DNA of 51,540 bases from Opitutaceae bacterium (lineage in GTDB: Bacteria > Verrucomicrobiota > Verrucomicrobiia > Opitutales > Opitutaceae): positions 1 through 51,540 of the forward strand of contig JAEUHB010000103.1 of assembly GCA_016794665.1 (NCBI GenBank), given 5' to 3'. Position numbers and translations under genes: made by a program. Shown here in pieces: positions 42,915 to 51,130 of the stretch. Below the pieces are notes generated by a model. That model saw nothing but the letters and a program-made list of their open reading frames with translations, was not told the DNA's origin and did no database searches. Each line of letters starts with the position of its first letter. Position 1 is the stretch's first letter.

Positions 42915-45900
42915 TCACTGCAGTTCGAGGAACACCCGCGGCCCCTTGCCCTCGGGTCTCATGGTCTCGGCGGCTTTCGCGAGGAAGATGCGCTCGGCGG
43001 CGATGCCGCCGGAGGTGAGAAAGTAGTCGCGCACGCGTTCCGCCCGCGCCTGCGCGAGCGCGCGGAGGTCATTCGCATCGACCTCGACGGCCTCGGCGAG
43101 GCGGCCGGTCATTTCCTCGAGCGGCAGGCCGGCGGCGCGCGCGGCGGCGACCGCGCGTGCGTGTTCGGCGTTCTGCGCGGCGTTGGCCTTTTCGGCCTCG
43201 GCGCGCTGGCGGCTCTCCTCGCGCGTGATCGTTGAGACGATGCGCTTGAAGAAGCCCTGCGGCTTCGGCGGCGGCTCGACGGGCTTGGGGGCGGCGGGCA
43301 GCGGCGCCCCAAACGGCGTGCCGGGCGGGAATTTCTCGTCGAATAGCCTCTTCGTTGCCGCGACGGCTTCCTCCGGCGTGGGCGTGAACTGATCCGGCGG
43401 CGGGAGGTTGGGCGTGGTCTCTCGTTTCTTTTCCCATGCGGCGCGGCGCACCGTGTCGGCCAGCTTTACGCGCTTGAGCGCGTGCGTGTCGGCCGCGGTG
43501 TCGTAGCCACCCTCGAGCGCGAGGCTGAGGCCGGGGCGGTTCTTCAGCGCGGTCACCATCGTCTCGAGCTTCTTCGTCTCGCTGGCGTTCAGCGCGGAGG
43601 CGCCGGTGGCGAATTCCTGGAACGCCAGCTCGTCGCCGCCGCCGCCGAACGCCGCGCCGAGCAACGCGAAGGGAGAGGTCGCCACCTTGGCGAGCAGGTT
43701 GCCGATCACGCGCCACACGACGCGGCTGATCTGGAAGCTCGGATCGTCCGTGCGGCCGGCGACGGGCACGTCGATCACGATGTTACCCTCGAGATCCTTG
43801 AGCAGCGCGACGCCAAGGCGCACGGGAAGTTTGGTCGCATCCGGGCTCTGCACCGGCGCGCCAAACGTGAATTGCCGCAGCGTAAGCACATTCGCCGAAT
43901 CGATCACGGGGCCGTCGATTTTCAGCTTCACGTCGAGCGCGAGCTTGCCGCGGGCGAGCTCGAAGCCGGCGAACTTCCCGCTGTAGGGTCCGAGGGGGAG
44001 GAGATCGACGTTCTTCAAGTCGACCTTAAGATCGACGGTCTTCACCGCGCCGAGCGGGTCGAGCGTGCCGCTGATGGCGACCGGGCCCGTCCCATCGACG
44101 GTGGCCTTCAGATCGAGCTCGCCCTTGGTGGGGCTGGAGGAGGAGAGGCCGGCGATGGTGCCGCCGAAATCGCGCAGCGAGAGGCCCGCGTGCGGCTCCA
44201 GCGAGCGATCGGTGAACCGGAAATCTCCGTCGCGGATCACGATTCGCGTGATGTCGATCTTTGGGCCGGGCGCGGGGGTGGCGGGCGCGGGGGATGGGGC
44301 CGCAGTCGGCGCGGGTGCGGCCGGCTGGCGCGCGAGGCCGGCGAGGTTGAGCGACTTGTCGGCGTTGACGACGACGCGGGCGTAGGGCGCATCGATTTCG
44401 ACGGCGTCGAGCGCCACGGCGAGGTCCGCGGCCGAGGTGGCTTTCAGGCCGCGGAGCTGCAGGGCGCGAAATCCAGCGATCTCTTCACTACGGGCGTCGA
44501 GCACGCCGAGTTTCTCGACGCGCACGTCGCCGGCGAGCGTGGCACGCGGCGCCGCGCCCTCGGGCAACTCGGCTTGGATTGCGAGCGAGGTCGTCAGGCT
44601 GCCTTGGGCGAGGCGGGCATTGGCAAACTGCTCGACGTAGGGTGCGAAAGGCGGGAATTCGAGGCCCGCAAGGTCGAGCTTGAGATCGGCCTTCAAGGGC
44701 GCGAGCTGCACGGCCCCGACGAGCTTGAACGAGCCCTGCGGCGCCACGGCGAAGGCCACTTGCACCGGCATGGTCGCGCCGGCTGCGAGCGAGAGGTTTT
44801 TCACGCCGAGCTGCATGGCGGTGAGCGTGAGCGCAACCGGCCGAGGGGCGGCTTGGTCGGCGAACTCGACCTGAAGATCCTTCACGGCGAGCTCGCCGAG
44901 CGTGAACTCCGGCTTGGGTGCGCTCGACGGAGGGACGGCGGAAGGCGAAGGCGACGCCGCTGGACGGGTGGGCGGAGCGGGCGCAGCGGGCTGGAGCATC
45001 GCAAGCAGATTGATTGAGCCGTCCTTTTCGCGCCGCGCACGGATTTGCCCGCCGGTCACGGTGAAGGCAGCGACGTGTGCCGTGAGGGCGACACCGTCGG
45101 CGTTCAGGCCGGTGAGGTCGATCGCGGGCAGCGCGATGGCCTCGCTGCCGGCCGCGCGCTCGACCACCTTCAGGCCGCGCAGCTGGATCGACGCACCATT
45201 GAGTTTGGCGACATGCGTCCCCGCTGGGTTGAGCCGAACCTCGTAGCGGCCGCGGGCGGTGATTTTCCCCTCGGTCAGGTCGGCCTGGGCGCGGTGGGCG
45301 TAGTAGGGCGCGTATTTCGGGATGCTGATGTTTTCGATGGCAAACTCCCCGATGGAGGCGACGGGCTCGGTTTGGAGCGTGCCGGACCAGGCGATTCTCT
45401 CGCCGGCTTCCGTCGTGGCCTCGAAGCTGTAGGGGGCGCCGACCGCGCTTGGCGCGCGCAGCTCCGTGGTCGTGAATGAAACCGGACCGATGGCCGTCGC
45501 GAATTTGCGGGGAAGCGAAGCGTCGCTGAAATCGAGCCGCGCGTCGGTGACGGCCAGCCTCGCGAGGCGCACGGGGCGGGGCTTGGATTTTTCCGCATTC
45601 GCGACGGCCTTGGCCGCGGCAGGGGAGGCGCCGGGCTTCGGCGCGTGCTTCGCAAGGATGTCGGAGAAGTTGAGCGATTGGTCGGCGTTGACGACGACGC
45701 GGCTCGTGAAGCCGTCGAGCGCGACCTCGCTCAGCACCCACTCGCCGCGCAGCGAGGCGAGGGCGTCGAAGTCGACGAACACGCGCCGCCAGCCGACAAA
45801 AGTCGTGGCGCCGTCGGTTTCGAGCACGGCAAAATCATCAATCGTGATCGAGAGCGTGAAAGGATTCACGGCGATCTTGCCGAGGCGCACGCTGCGGCCG

Positions 45901-46031
45901 AGCTCGGCGGAGAGCCGCTTCTCGGCCTGCGCCTTGGCGACCGGCGGCACCACCAGGAAGCCGACGATGGTGTAAACGGCGAGCAGACCTGCGAGCGTGA
46001 TCAGCCAGCGGCGGAGTCGAGGGGAGGGCAT
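42915..46031 (-). CDS. DUF748/AsmA-like envelope protein
   Basis: A 1038-residue protein with one N-terminal transmembrane helix (about 8-30, WLITLAGLLAVYTIVGFLVV) followed by a very long beta-rich periplasmic region. The repeated blocks RVVVNADQSLNFSDIL, RVVVNADKSLNLAGLA and REKDGSINLLAML are typical of DUF748 and AsmA-like proteins. These form extended grooves and, in studied relatives, carry phospholipids toward the outer membrane. Pro/Ala-rich linkers separate the blocks. The C-terminal 60 residues (LRALAQARAERVRDYF, IAAERIFLAKA) resemble the OmpA-like peptidoglycan-binding tail. ATG 46031 was chosen over a TTG at 46067. Divergent from the gamma-glutamyltranspeptidase-like gene. A lipid-transfer or envelope-stability role is inference from the family. 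Confidence 0.85.
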   Translation of the reverse strand: MPSPRLRRWLITLAGLLAVYTIVGFLVVPPVAKAQAEKRLSAELGRSVRLGKIAVNPFTLSITIDDFAVLETDGATTFVGWRRVFVDFDALASLRGEWVLSEVALDGFTSRVVVNADQSLNFSDILAKHAPKPGASPAAAKAVANAEKSKPRPVRLARLAVTDARLDFSDASLPRKFATAIGPVSFTTTELRAPSAVGAPYSFEATTEAGERIAWSGTLQTEPVASIGEFAIENISIPKYAPYYAHRAQADLTEGKITARGRYEVRLNPAGTHVAKLNGASIQLRGLKVVERAAGSEAIALPAIDLTGLNADGVALTAHVAAFTVTGGQIRARREKDGSINLLAMLQPAAPAPPTRPAASPSPSAVPPSSAPKPEFTLGELAVKDLQVEFADQAAPRPVALTLTAMQLGVKNLSLAAGATMPVQVAFAVAPQGSFKLVGAVQLAPLKADLKLDLAGLEFPPFAPYVEQFANARLAQGSLTTSLAIQAELPEGAAPRATLAGDVRVEKLGVLDARSEEIAGFRALQLRGLKATSAADLAVALDAVEIDAPYARVVVNADKSLNLAGLARQPAAPAPTAAPSPAPATPAPGPKIDITRIVIRDGDFRFTDRSLEPHAGLSLRDFGGTIAGLSSSSPTKGELDLKATVDGTGPVAISGTLDPLGAVKTVDLKVDLKNVDLLPLGPYSGKFAGFELARGKLALDVKLKIDGPVIDSANVLTLRQFTFGAPVQSPDATKLPVRLGVALLKDLEGNIVIDVPVAGRTDDPSFQISRVVWRVIGNLLAKVATSPFALLGAAFGGGGDELAFQEFATGASALNASETKKLETMVTALKNRPGLSLALEGGYDTAADTHALKRVKLADTVRRAAWEKKRETTPNLPPPDQFTPTPEEAVAATKRLFDEKFPPGTPFGAPLPAAPKPVEPPPKPQGFFKRIVSTITREESRQRAEAEKANAAQNAEHARAVAAARAAGLPLEEMTGRLAEAVEVDANDLRALAQARAERVRDYFLTSGGIAAERIFLAKAAETMRPEGKGPRVFLELQ

Positions 46032-46123
46032 TGCGGAGGACGCTGGCAATTGCGGCGGGTAGTTCAACTGCGGAGGCGTTTCATGGCTCGCCTCCCGGGC
46101 GGTTTCGGTTGTTGGTGTTTTCC

Positions 46124-47980
46124 ATGCGATGGTTCCTCTGCCTCCTGCTCGCCGGCGCCGGGCCGATTACGGCGCAGCCCACGAACAAGCCAATCCTGCA
46201 CGGCACGAAATGGGTGGCCATCACCGGCAAGCCGCTCGCGGCCACCGCGGGCGCGAAGATCTTCGAGCAGGGCGGCAACGCCGTCGACGCCACGTGCGCC
46301 ATGCTCGGCGCCGCGTGCACGATGTGGGACTCGCTCGGCTGGGGCGGCGAGACGCAGGCCCTGATCTACAATCCCAAGGAGGGTCGCGTCATCGGCGTCA
46401 ACGCCCTGGGCGTGGCGCCGAGCGGGGCGACGGTGCGGTTTTTCCGCGACAAGAAGATGCCGATCCCGCCGGAATACGGACCGCTCGCGGCGCTCACGCC
46501 CGGCACGCCGGGCGGGCTGATGGTGATGCTTGCGGAATTCGGCACGATGTCGCTCGCGCAAGTGCTCGCGCCCTCCATCGCGATGGCTGACGGCTACGCC
46601 ATCGAGCAGGCCGCTGCGGACAACATGGAGAAGGCCCGCCACCGGCTGGCGCGCTGGCCGTATTCGCGGCGGCTGTTCCTCCCTCACCTTGATGAAGGCG
46701 ATCCCGAGAAGCGCGCGGCACCGCACGCCGGGGAGGTCTTTCGTCAGGCCGATCTCGCGGCCACGCTGCGCAAACTGGTGGCCACTGAGCGCGACGCCCT
46801 CGCCGCAGGCAAGGACCGCAAGGCCGCGATCATGGCGGCCTACGATCGCTTTTATCGCGGCGATATTGCCGAGGAAATCGTTCGCTCGACGAGGGAGCAG
46901 GGCGGGCTCTTTGAGTTGGACGACCTCGACCGTTGGCGCGTGAAACTCGAGGAGCCGGCGACCACGACCTACAAGGGCATCGAGGTCTGCAAGCTTCGCC
47001 ATTGGACGCAGGGCCCGGTCCTGTTGCAGGCGCTGAATCTCATCGAGCACGTCGATCTCCGTCCGATGGGCTACAACAGCACGCGCTACATCCACGCCCT
47101 GTATCAGGTGATGAACCTCGCGTTCGCCGACCGCGATTTCTATTACGGAGATCCTGAGTTTCCGCCGGACGAGCCCATGCGCGGGCTGTTGTCCAAGGAT
47201 TACGCACGGTCGCGATTCGAGACGATTGACTGGGAGCGCAACGACCCGTGGGCCCGCCCTGGCGATCCCTACCCATTCCAGGGCGGCGAGAATCCGTTCG
47301 CCGAGCTGCTGGAGAAATGGACGCCGGTGCCGCCCACCGTGCGGCGCCCGCCGACGGGCGAGCGGCTCTCCGCCATGACCCACGACGAGGCCTTCCATGC
47401 CGGCACGACCTCGATCCAGGCGGCGGACGCGAACGGCTGGGTGGTGTCGGTCACGCCGAGCGGCGCGTGGCTCCCCGCGGTGATCGCAGGCACGACGGGT
47501 GTGGGGCTGTCGCAGCGGATGCAGAGCTTTGTCTTTGAGCGCGGGATGAATCCCTACAACGTGGTCGCGCCGGGCAAGCAGCCGCGCGTGACGCTCTCGC
47601 CGTCGATCGCGCTGAAGGACGGCATGCCGTTCCTCGCGTTCTCGGTGCAAGGCGGGGATTCGCAGGATCAAAATCTTCTCCAGTTTTTCCTAAACGTGGT
47701 GGAGTTCGGCATGAACGTGCAGCAGGCGGCGGAGGCGGCGAACATCGAGAGCTTCCAGATGCAGTCGTCGTTCGGCGACCACAAGTCCGAGCCCGGCCGG
47801 ATCGTCGTCCGGCAGGACGTTCCGCCGTGGGTGCGCGCGGACCTCGCGAAGATGGGCTACCGGGTCGAAACCGCGCCGCGCACGTCGGGACCCATCACCG
47901 CGATCCTGATCGATCGGGCACGCGGGGCGTTCCAAGGCGCGGCCTCGGACTACGGCGAGGACTACGGGATTGCGTGGTGA
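46124..47980 (+). CDS. Gamma-glutamyltranspeptidase-like Ntn-hydrolase, divergent active site
   Basis: A 618-residue exported protein with signal peptide about 1-18 (ending ITAQ). It follows the GGT fold: large-subunit start ATAGAKIFEQGGNAVDAT, then a self-cleavage/catalytic site at T428 in HAGTTSIQAADANGW, and small-subunit motifs SPSIALKDGMPF and VQGGDSQDQ. Compared with classical GGTs several substrate residues differ. The RETAP arginine that holds the glutamyl carboxylate is replaced by NALGVAP near 93-99. GTTHFS becomes GTTSIQ, and the SSMSP serine pair becomes VTLSP. Autoprocessing still looks possible, but gamma-glutamyl specificity is doubtful; an acylase-type activity is an alternative. 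ATG 46124 starts the signal peptide. Divergent from DUF748 with a 92-base gap; a REP-like pair follows its stop. Confidence 0.85.
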   Translation: MRWFLCLLLAGAGPITAQPTNKPILHGTKWVAITGKPLAATAGAKIFEQGGNAVDATCAMLGAACTMWDSLGWGGETQALIYNPKEGRVIGVNALGVAPSGATVRFFRDKKMPIPPEYGPLAALTPGTPGGLMVMLAEFGTMSLAQVLAPSIAMADGYAIEQAAADNMEKARHRLARWPYSRRLFLPHLDEGDPEKRAAPHAGEVFRQADLAATLRKLVATERDALAAGKDRKAAIMAAYDRFYRGDIAEEIVRSTREQGGLFELDDLDRWRVKLEEPATTTYKGIEVCKLRHWTQGPVLLQALNLIEHVDLRPMGYNSTRYIHALYQVMNLAFADRDFYYGDPEFPPDEPMRGLLSKDYARSRFETIDWERNDPWARPGDPYPFQGGENPFAELLEKWTPVPPTVRRPPTGERLSAMTHDEAFHAGTTSIQAADANGWVVSVTPSGAWLPAVIAGTTGVGLSQRMQSFVFERGMNPYNVVAPGKQPRVTLSPSIALKDGMPFLAFSVQGGDSQDQNLLQFFLNVVEFGMNVQQAAEAANIESFQMQSSFGDHKSEPGRIVVRQDVPPWVRADLAKMGYRVETAPRTSGPITAILIDRARGAFQGAASDYGEDYGIAW

Positions 47981-48000
47981 GGCGCGGCTCACCGGATTGC

Positions 48001-48071
48001 GTAGGGCTCGACCTTGGTCGATGCCCACTGGGCGGTTTTGTCGGCGAGGCCTGACCAAGGTCAGGCCCTAC
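48001..48071. repeat. REP/REPIN-like pair of inverted hairpins with GTAG ends
   Basis: Two hairpins face each other in the intergenic space between convergent genes. The left one begins GTAGGGC at 48001 and folds through TCGACC-TT-GGTCGA (48008-48021) with a GGGC/GCCC extension. The right one is a perfect 9-base stem (48048-48056 with 48059-48067) and ends CCCTAC at 48071, the reverse complement of GTAGGG. The outer 19-base arms (48001-48019 and 48053-48071) match in inverted orientation at 17 of 19 positions. A GTAG tetranucleotide beside a GC-rich palindrome, doubled head to head, is the hallmark of REPINs moved by RAYT transposases. No transposase is encoded in the window. A bidirectional terminator role is also possible, but T-runs are lacking. 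Confidence 0.7.
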
Positions 48072-48081
48072 CGGCCGGAAA

Positions 48082-49674
48082 TCATCGCACGCGCTCGACC
48101 ACGAGGGCGCACAGGTCGTCGTCGAAGGTGGCGTGGCCGGTGAAGGCGGTGACCTCCGCGAGCAGCGGCTCGAGCAACAGATCCGCCGGGAGATCGCGGT
48201 GGGCGGCGAGGAAGGAGAGCAGGCGGTCCTCGCCGTATTGCGCGCCGCTGGCGGATGCGGCCTCGGCCAGTCCATCGGTGCTCGCGAGGAGGAGATCGCC
48301 GGGCATGAAGGCGCAGGTGCGTGTGCTGTAGTCGAAATCGGGCATCAGCCCTGTGGCCGGCTCGGGATCGGCCGGCGCGAGCCGGCTCATCTCCGCCGAG
48401 CGCGCCGCGCGGACGATGGGTGGCGGATGTCCGGCGTTGCCGTAGCTGAGCGTGCCGGCGGCAAGGTCGATGACGCCGAAGAAGACCGTGGCGAACACGG
48501 GCTGCCCCGTGTGCTCCACGATGGGCGTGAGACTGCGATTGATTTCGCCGAGCACGTGGCCGGGTTCCGCGGCGCGGCCACCCATCTCCTCGACGACGCC
48601 GCGGATGAGCGCCGTCAGCAGGCCGGCGCGGACACCGTGGCCCATCACGTCGCAGATCAGCACGGCGCAGCGGGTATCGGAGAGCTGCGTGATCGCGTAG
48701 AAGTCGCCGCCGAGCGTGGACGCGGCGACGTAGCGGTGCGCGAAGCGCAGCGCCGATGCCGCCTCGGTCGCGGTGCGCGGGAAGCGCGGGTAACTGCGGC
48801 TGAGAAACGACTCCTGCACCTGCCGAGCCATGCGGAGATCGGTCTCCATCTCGGCGTGGCGCCGCTGGAGTTCCTGCTCGGCGACCTTGCGGCGGGTGAT
48901 GTCGTGGCTGATGCCGATGAGGCCGACGAGATTTTGACGGAGGTCGTGGAGGGGCACCTTGGTCACAAGGGACCAGTGCACGGCGCCACCGGCGCCGAAG
49001 TCCGATTTCTCCTGGTTGAGGATGGGCTGCCTGGTGTCGAAGACCCGGCGATCGTCGGCGAGCGCTTGCTCGCCGCGGGGGCCGGGGAAGAAGTCGAGCG
49101 TCGTCTTGCCAAGCGTGTCGGCTTGGGAGGCGGCGCCGAGCAGGGCGAGGTGCGCGGCGTTATTGAGCACGTAGCGCGACGCGGTGTCCTTCAGGTATAA
49201 CCGGCTTGGCAGGTGATCGATGATCGTGCGGAGGAGGTTGCGCTCCTCGGTGAGTTTCTCCTCCGCCTCCTTGGTGGCGGTGACGTCGCGCGAGATGCCG
49301 AAGGTCCCGATGATGGCGCCAGTGGCGTCGCGCCACGGGAGCTTGGTGCTCGAAGCCCAGCGGCGGGTGCCATCACGCAGCGTGGTGCGCTCGATCTTGC
49401 CGAGCACCGGGGCGCCCGTGCGGATGATGCGGAGCTCGTCCTCGCGCGCGTGCTGGGCGTGCTCGGCGGAGAAAAAGTCGGCGTCGGTCTTGCCGACGCA
49501 ATCGGCGGGCGAGGCGGCGCCGAGGGAGCGGGCGTGCGCGGCGTTGTTGCGGACGAAGCGGCTTTCGAGATCCTTGAAGTAGATCTTGTCCGGAATCGTG
49601 TCCATCAGCTGCCGCAGGATGGCGGAATCGAGAGACTCGGTCGGGGCGGGCGGTAACTGGGCAGAGTCGCTCAT
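48082..49674 (-). CDS. PAS-PAS-SpoIIE (PP2C-type) serine phosphatase
   Basis: A 530-residue cytoplasmic signalling protein. Two PAS domains sit at about 18-135 (IPDKIYFKDLESRFVRNNAA, FGISRDVTATKEAEE) and about 146-265 (HLPSRLYLKDTASRYVLNNA, IGISHDITRRKVAEQ). A linker helix leads to the phosphatase domain (about 285-528) with metal-binding motifs GGDFYAI, CDVMGHGVRAGLL, YGNAGHPPP, LLLASTDGLAEA and DDDLCALVV. All aspartates expected for RsbU/SpoIIE-type Mn2+/Mg2+ phosphatases are present. These enzymes dephosphorylate anti-sigma-factor antagonists in partner-switching systems; no such partner is encoded nearby, so the target is unknown. Both PAS domains share the D-x-x-S-R-(F/Y)-V-x-N-N-A-A-H motif, suggesting internal duplication. 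Confidence 0.93.
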   Translation of the reverse strand: MSDSAQLPPAPTESLDSAILRQLMDTIPDKIYFKDLESRFVRNNAAHARSLGAASPADCVGKTDADFFSAEHAQHAREDELRIIRTGAPVLGKIERTTLRDGTRRWASSTKLPWRDATGAIIGTFGISRDVTATKEAEEKLTEERNLLRTIIDHLPSRLYLKDTASRYVLNNAAHLALLGAASQADTLGKTTLDFFPGPRGEQALADDRRVFDTRQPILNQEKSDFGAGGAVHWSLVTKVPLHDLRQNLVGLIGISHDITRRKVAEQELQRRHAEMETDLRMARQVQESFLSRSYPRFPRTATEAASALRFAHRYVAASTLGGDFYAITQLSDTRCAVLICDVMGHGVRAGLLTALIRGVVEEMGGRAAEPGHVLGEINRSLTPIVEHTGQPVFATVFFGVIDLAAGTLSYGNAGHPPPIVRAARSAEMSRLAPADPEPATGLMPDFDYSTRTCAFMPGDLLLASTDGLAEAASASGAQYGEDRLLSFLAAHRDLPADLLLEPLLAEVTAFTGHATFDDDLCALVVERVR

Positions 49675-49768
49675 GCGGCGGGAAGAGGCGGGGTTGCGGA
49701 ATCGGGTCGCGCGGCGCTGCGATCCAAGGCTCCGCTTGGTGCGGGGGCGCCGCGATTCGGCGGGCAGG

Positions 49769-51121
49769 TCATTCCTTCACGATGCTGAACCAGTCGCGCT
49801 TCTCGCCCTTGTCGTTGAGGAAAGTGACGTTCATCTTCAGGCCGTCGATGTCGATGACGGAGGACCCTGCTTCGTTGAGCGAGAGGTAGAAGGCGGGGTG
49901 GTTGAGCGCGACGGGCTTCGAGCTGGCGTGGCCGGCGGAGCCGGTGACGTTGTTGATGTGGCCGAAATTTGGCGTGCGGGCGCGGGGCTTGCGGTAGGGG
50001 CCGTCGGCCTCGGGCCGTCCGGAGACCTTTTGCTTGATGTGTTTCGCCGCATCGAAGGTCTCGCTTTTCCCGTAGTGGCCGTCGAGCAACCAAGAACGTT
50101 CGTAGACGTGGGAGTGGCCGACGAGCACGAGATCGACGCCGCCCTGCTCGAGCACCGGGAGGAAAATCTGGCGCATGTCGTTCATGCGGCCGCGGGAGTC
50201 GCTGTCCTTGTCGGAATCGTGAGTGCCCTTGGTGTAGGTGGGGTGGTGAAAGAACGCTATGATCCAGTCGCGCTGCGTGGCGGCGAGGTCGGCCTTGAGC
50301 CACTGCATCATGGCGCCGTCCGCGGAGCGGTCGGTGTCGTGGGAATCGAGGCAGATGAAGTGGGCGTTGGCATAATCGAAGGAGTAGTAGGCCTCGGTGC
50401 CGGAGGGCACGCCGCCCGCCTGGCCGCGGGTGGGAAGGGTGAAGATGTCGTAGTAGACGCCCGACTGCGTGATGGAGTTCGCGCTCGCACCGTCGTGGTT
50501 GCCGAGCGTGGGCCAGAGTGGCGAGGTGGCCAAGGTCTTCGGATACATCTCGAAGATGGCCTTCTGGTAGTCCGCGTCGGTGCCGTCGGGGTAGGCGTTG
50601 TCGCCGAGGATGAGCCAGAGGTCGGTGGCGCGGGTGCCCGTAAACTTGTAGTAGACGTCGCGCACGTCCTGCTGGACCTTGTTCTTGGTGCCAGGATCGC
50701 CGAGCACCCAGACCCGCGTGGGCGCGGCGGGCCCGATGGGTGGCGGGGTCGTGAAGGAGTTAATCGGATTCTTGCCCGGGGCATCCTCGGCCTCGGCGGC
50801 CTTCGTGGTCGCCGCCTTCGCGGGTTCGATCTTCACGGCGCTCGGGCCGATGGTGTAGAAATATTTCGTGCCCGGCGCGAGCCCGCTGAGCTGCACGACA
50901 TGCTCCGTGAGGATGCCTTCGGATTTGGCGGATTTGTCGAGTTTCCCGCGCTCGGTGCCGTAGGAAACCACGGAGCCCTCCGCGATGTCGGTGCGCCAGC
51001 GCACGACCATGCTGGTGGGAGTCGCGGACTGAAGGTATGGGCCGCGCACGATGGTGGTGGCAGCGTCGAGGGCCAAGGCGCCGAGCAGGAACGGGACGAG
51101 GAGCAGGGATCGGGTGATCAT
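49769..51121 (-). CDS. Purple-acid-phosphatase-like metallophosphoesterase
   Basis: A 450-residue exported enzyme with signal peptide about 1-21 (ending ALDAA). Residues about 24-125 form the N-terminal fibronectin-III-like PAP domain (VRGPYLQSATPTSMVVRWRT, LSGLAPGTKYFYTIG). The catalytic domain (about 133-400) has the ordered metal motifs of purple acid phosphatases: VLGDPGT, LGDNAYPDG (the GDxxY tyrosine is present), TLGNHDG, AFFHHP and VGHSHVYERS. It would hydrolyse phosphomonoesters in the periplasm. The upstream TPR-like gene ends 9 bases before its start, so the two are probably one operon. No pho-box could be recognised. Confidence 0.92.
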   Translation of the reverse strand: MITRSLLLVPFLLGALALDAATTIVRGPYLQSATPTSMVVRWRTDIAEGSVVSYGTERGKLDKSAKSEGILTEHVVQLSGLAPGTKYFYTIGPSAVKIEPAKAATTKAAEAEDAPGKNPINSFTTPPPIGPAAPTRVWVLGDPGTKNKVQQDVRDVYYKFTGTRATDLWLILGDNAYPDGTDADYQKAIFEMYPKTLATSPLWPTLGNHDGASANSITQSGVYYDIFTLPTRGQAGGVPSGTEAYYSFDYANAHFICLDSHDTDRSADGAMMQWLKADLAATQRDWIIAFFHHPTYTKGTHDSDKDSDSRGRMNDMRQIFLPVLEQGGVDLVLVGHSHVYERSWLLDGHYGKSETFDAAKHIKQKVSGRPEADGPYRKPRARTPNFGHINNVTGSAGHASSKPVALNHPAFYLSLNEAGSSVIDIDGLKMNVTFLNDKGEKRDWFSIVKE

Positions 51122-51130
51122 GGTGAAAAC

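Noticed and set aside
43482..45017. 511-codon plus-strand frame opposite the DUF748 gene
   Set aside because: No start context and an Arg/Gly/Glu-rich product; the minus-strand frame carries clear DUF748 motifs.
49724..49739. Short hairpin CCAAG...CTTGG between the phosphatase genes
   Set aside because: Only a 5-base stem and no T-run; expected by chance in GC-rich DNA.
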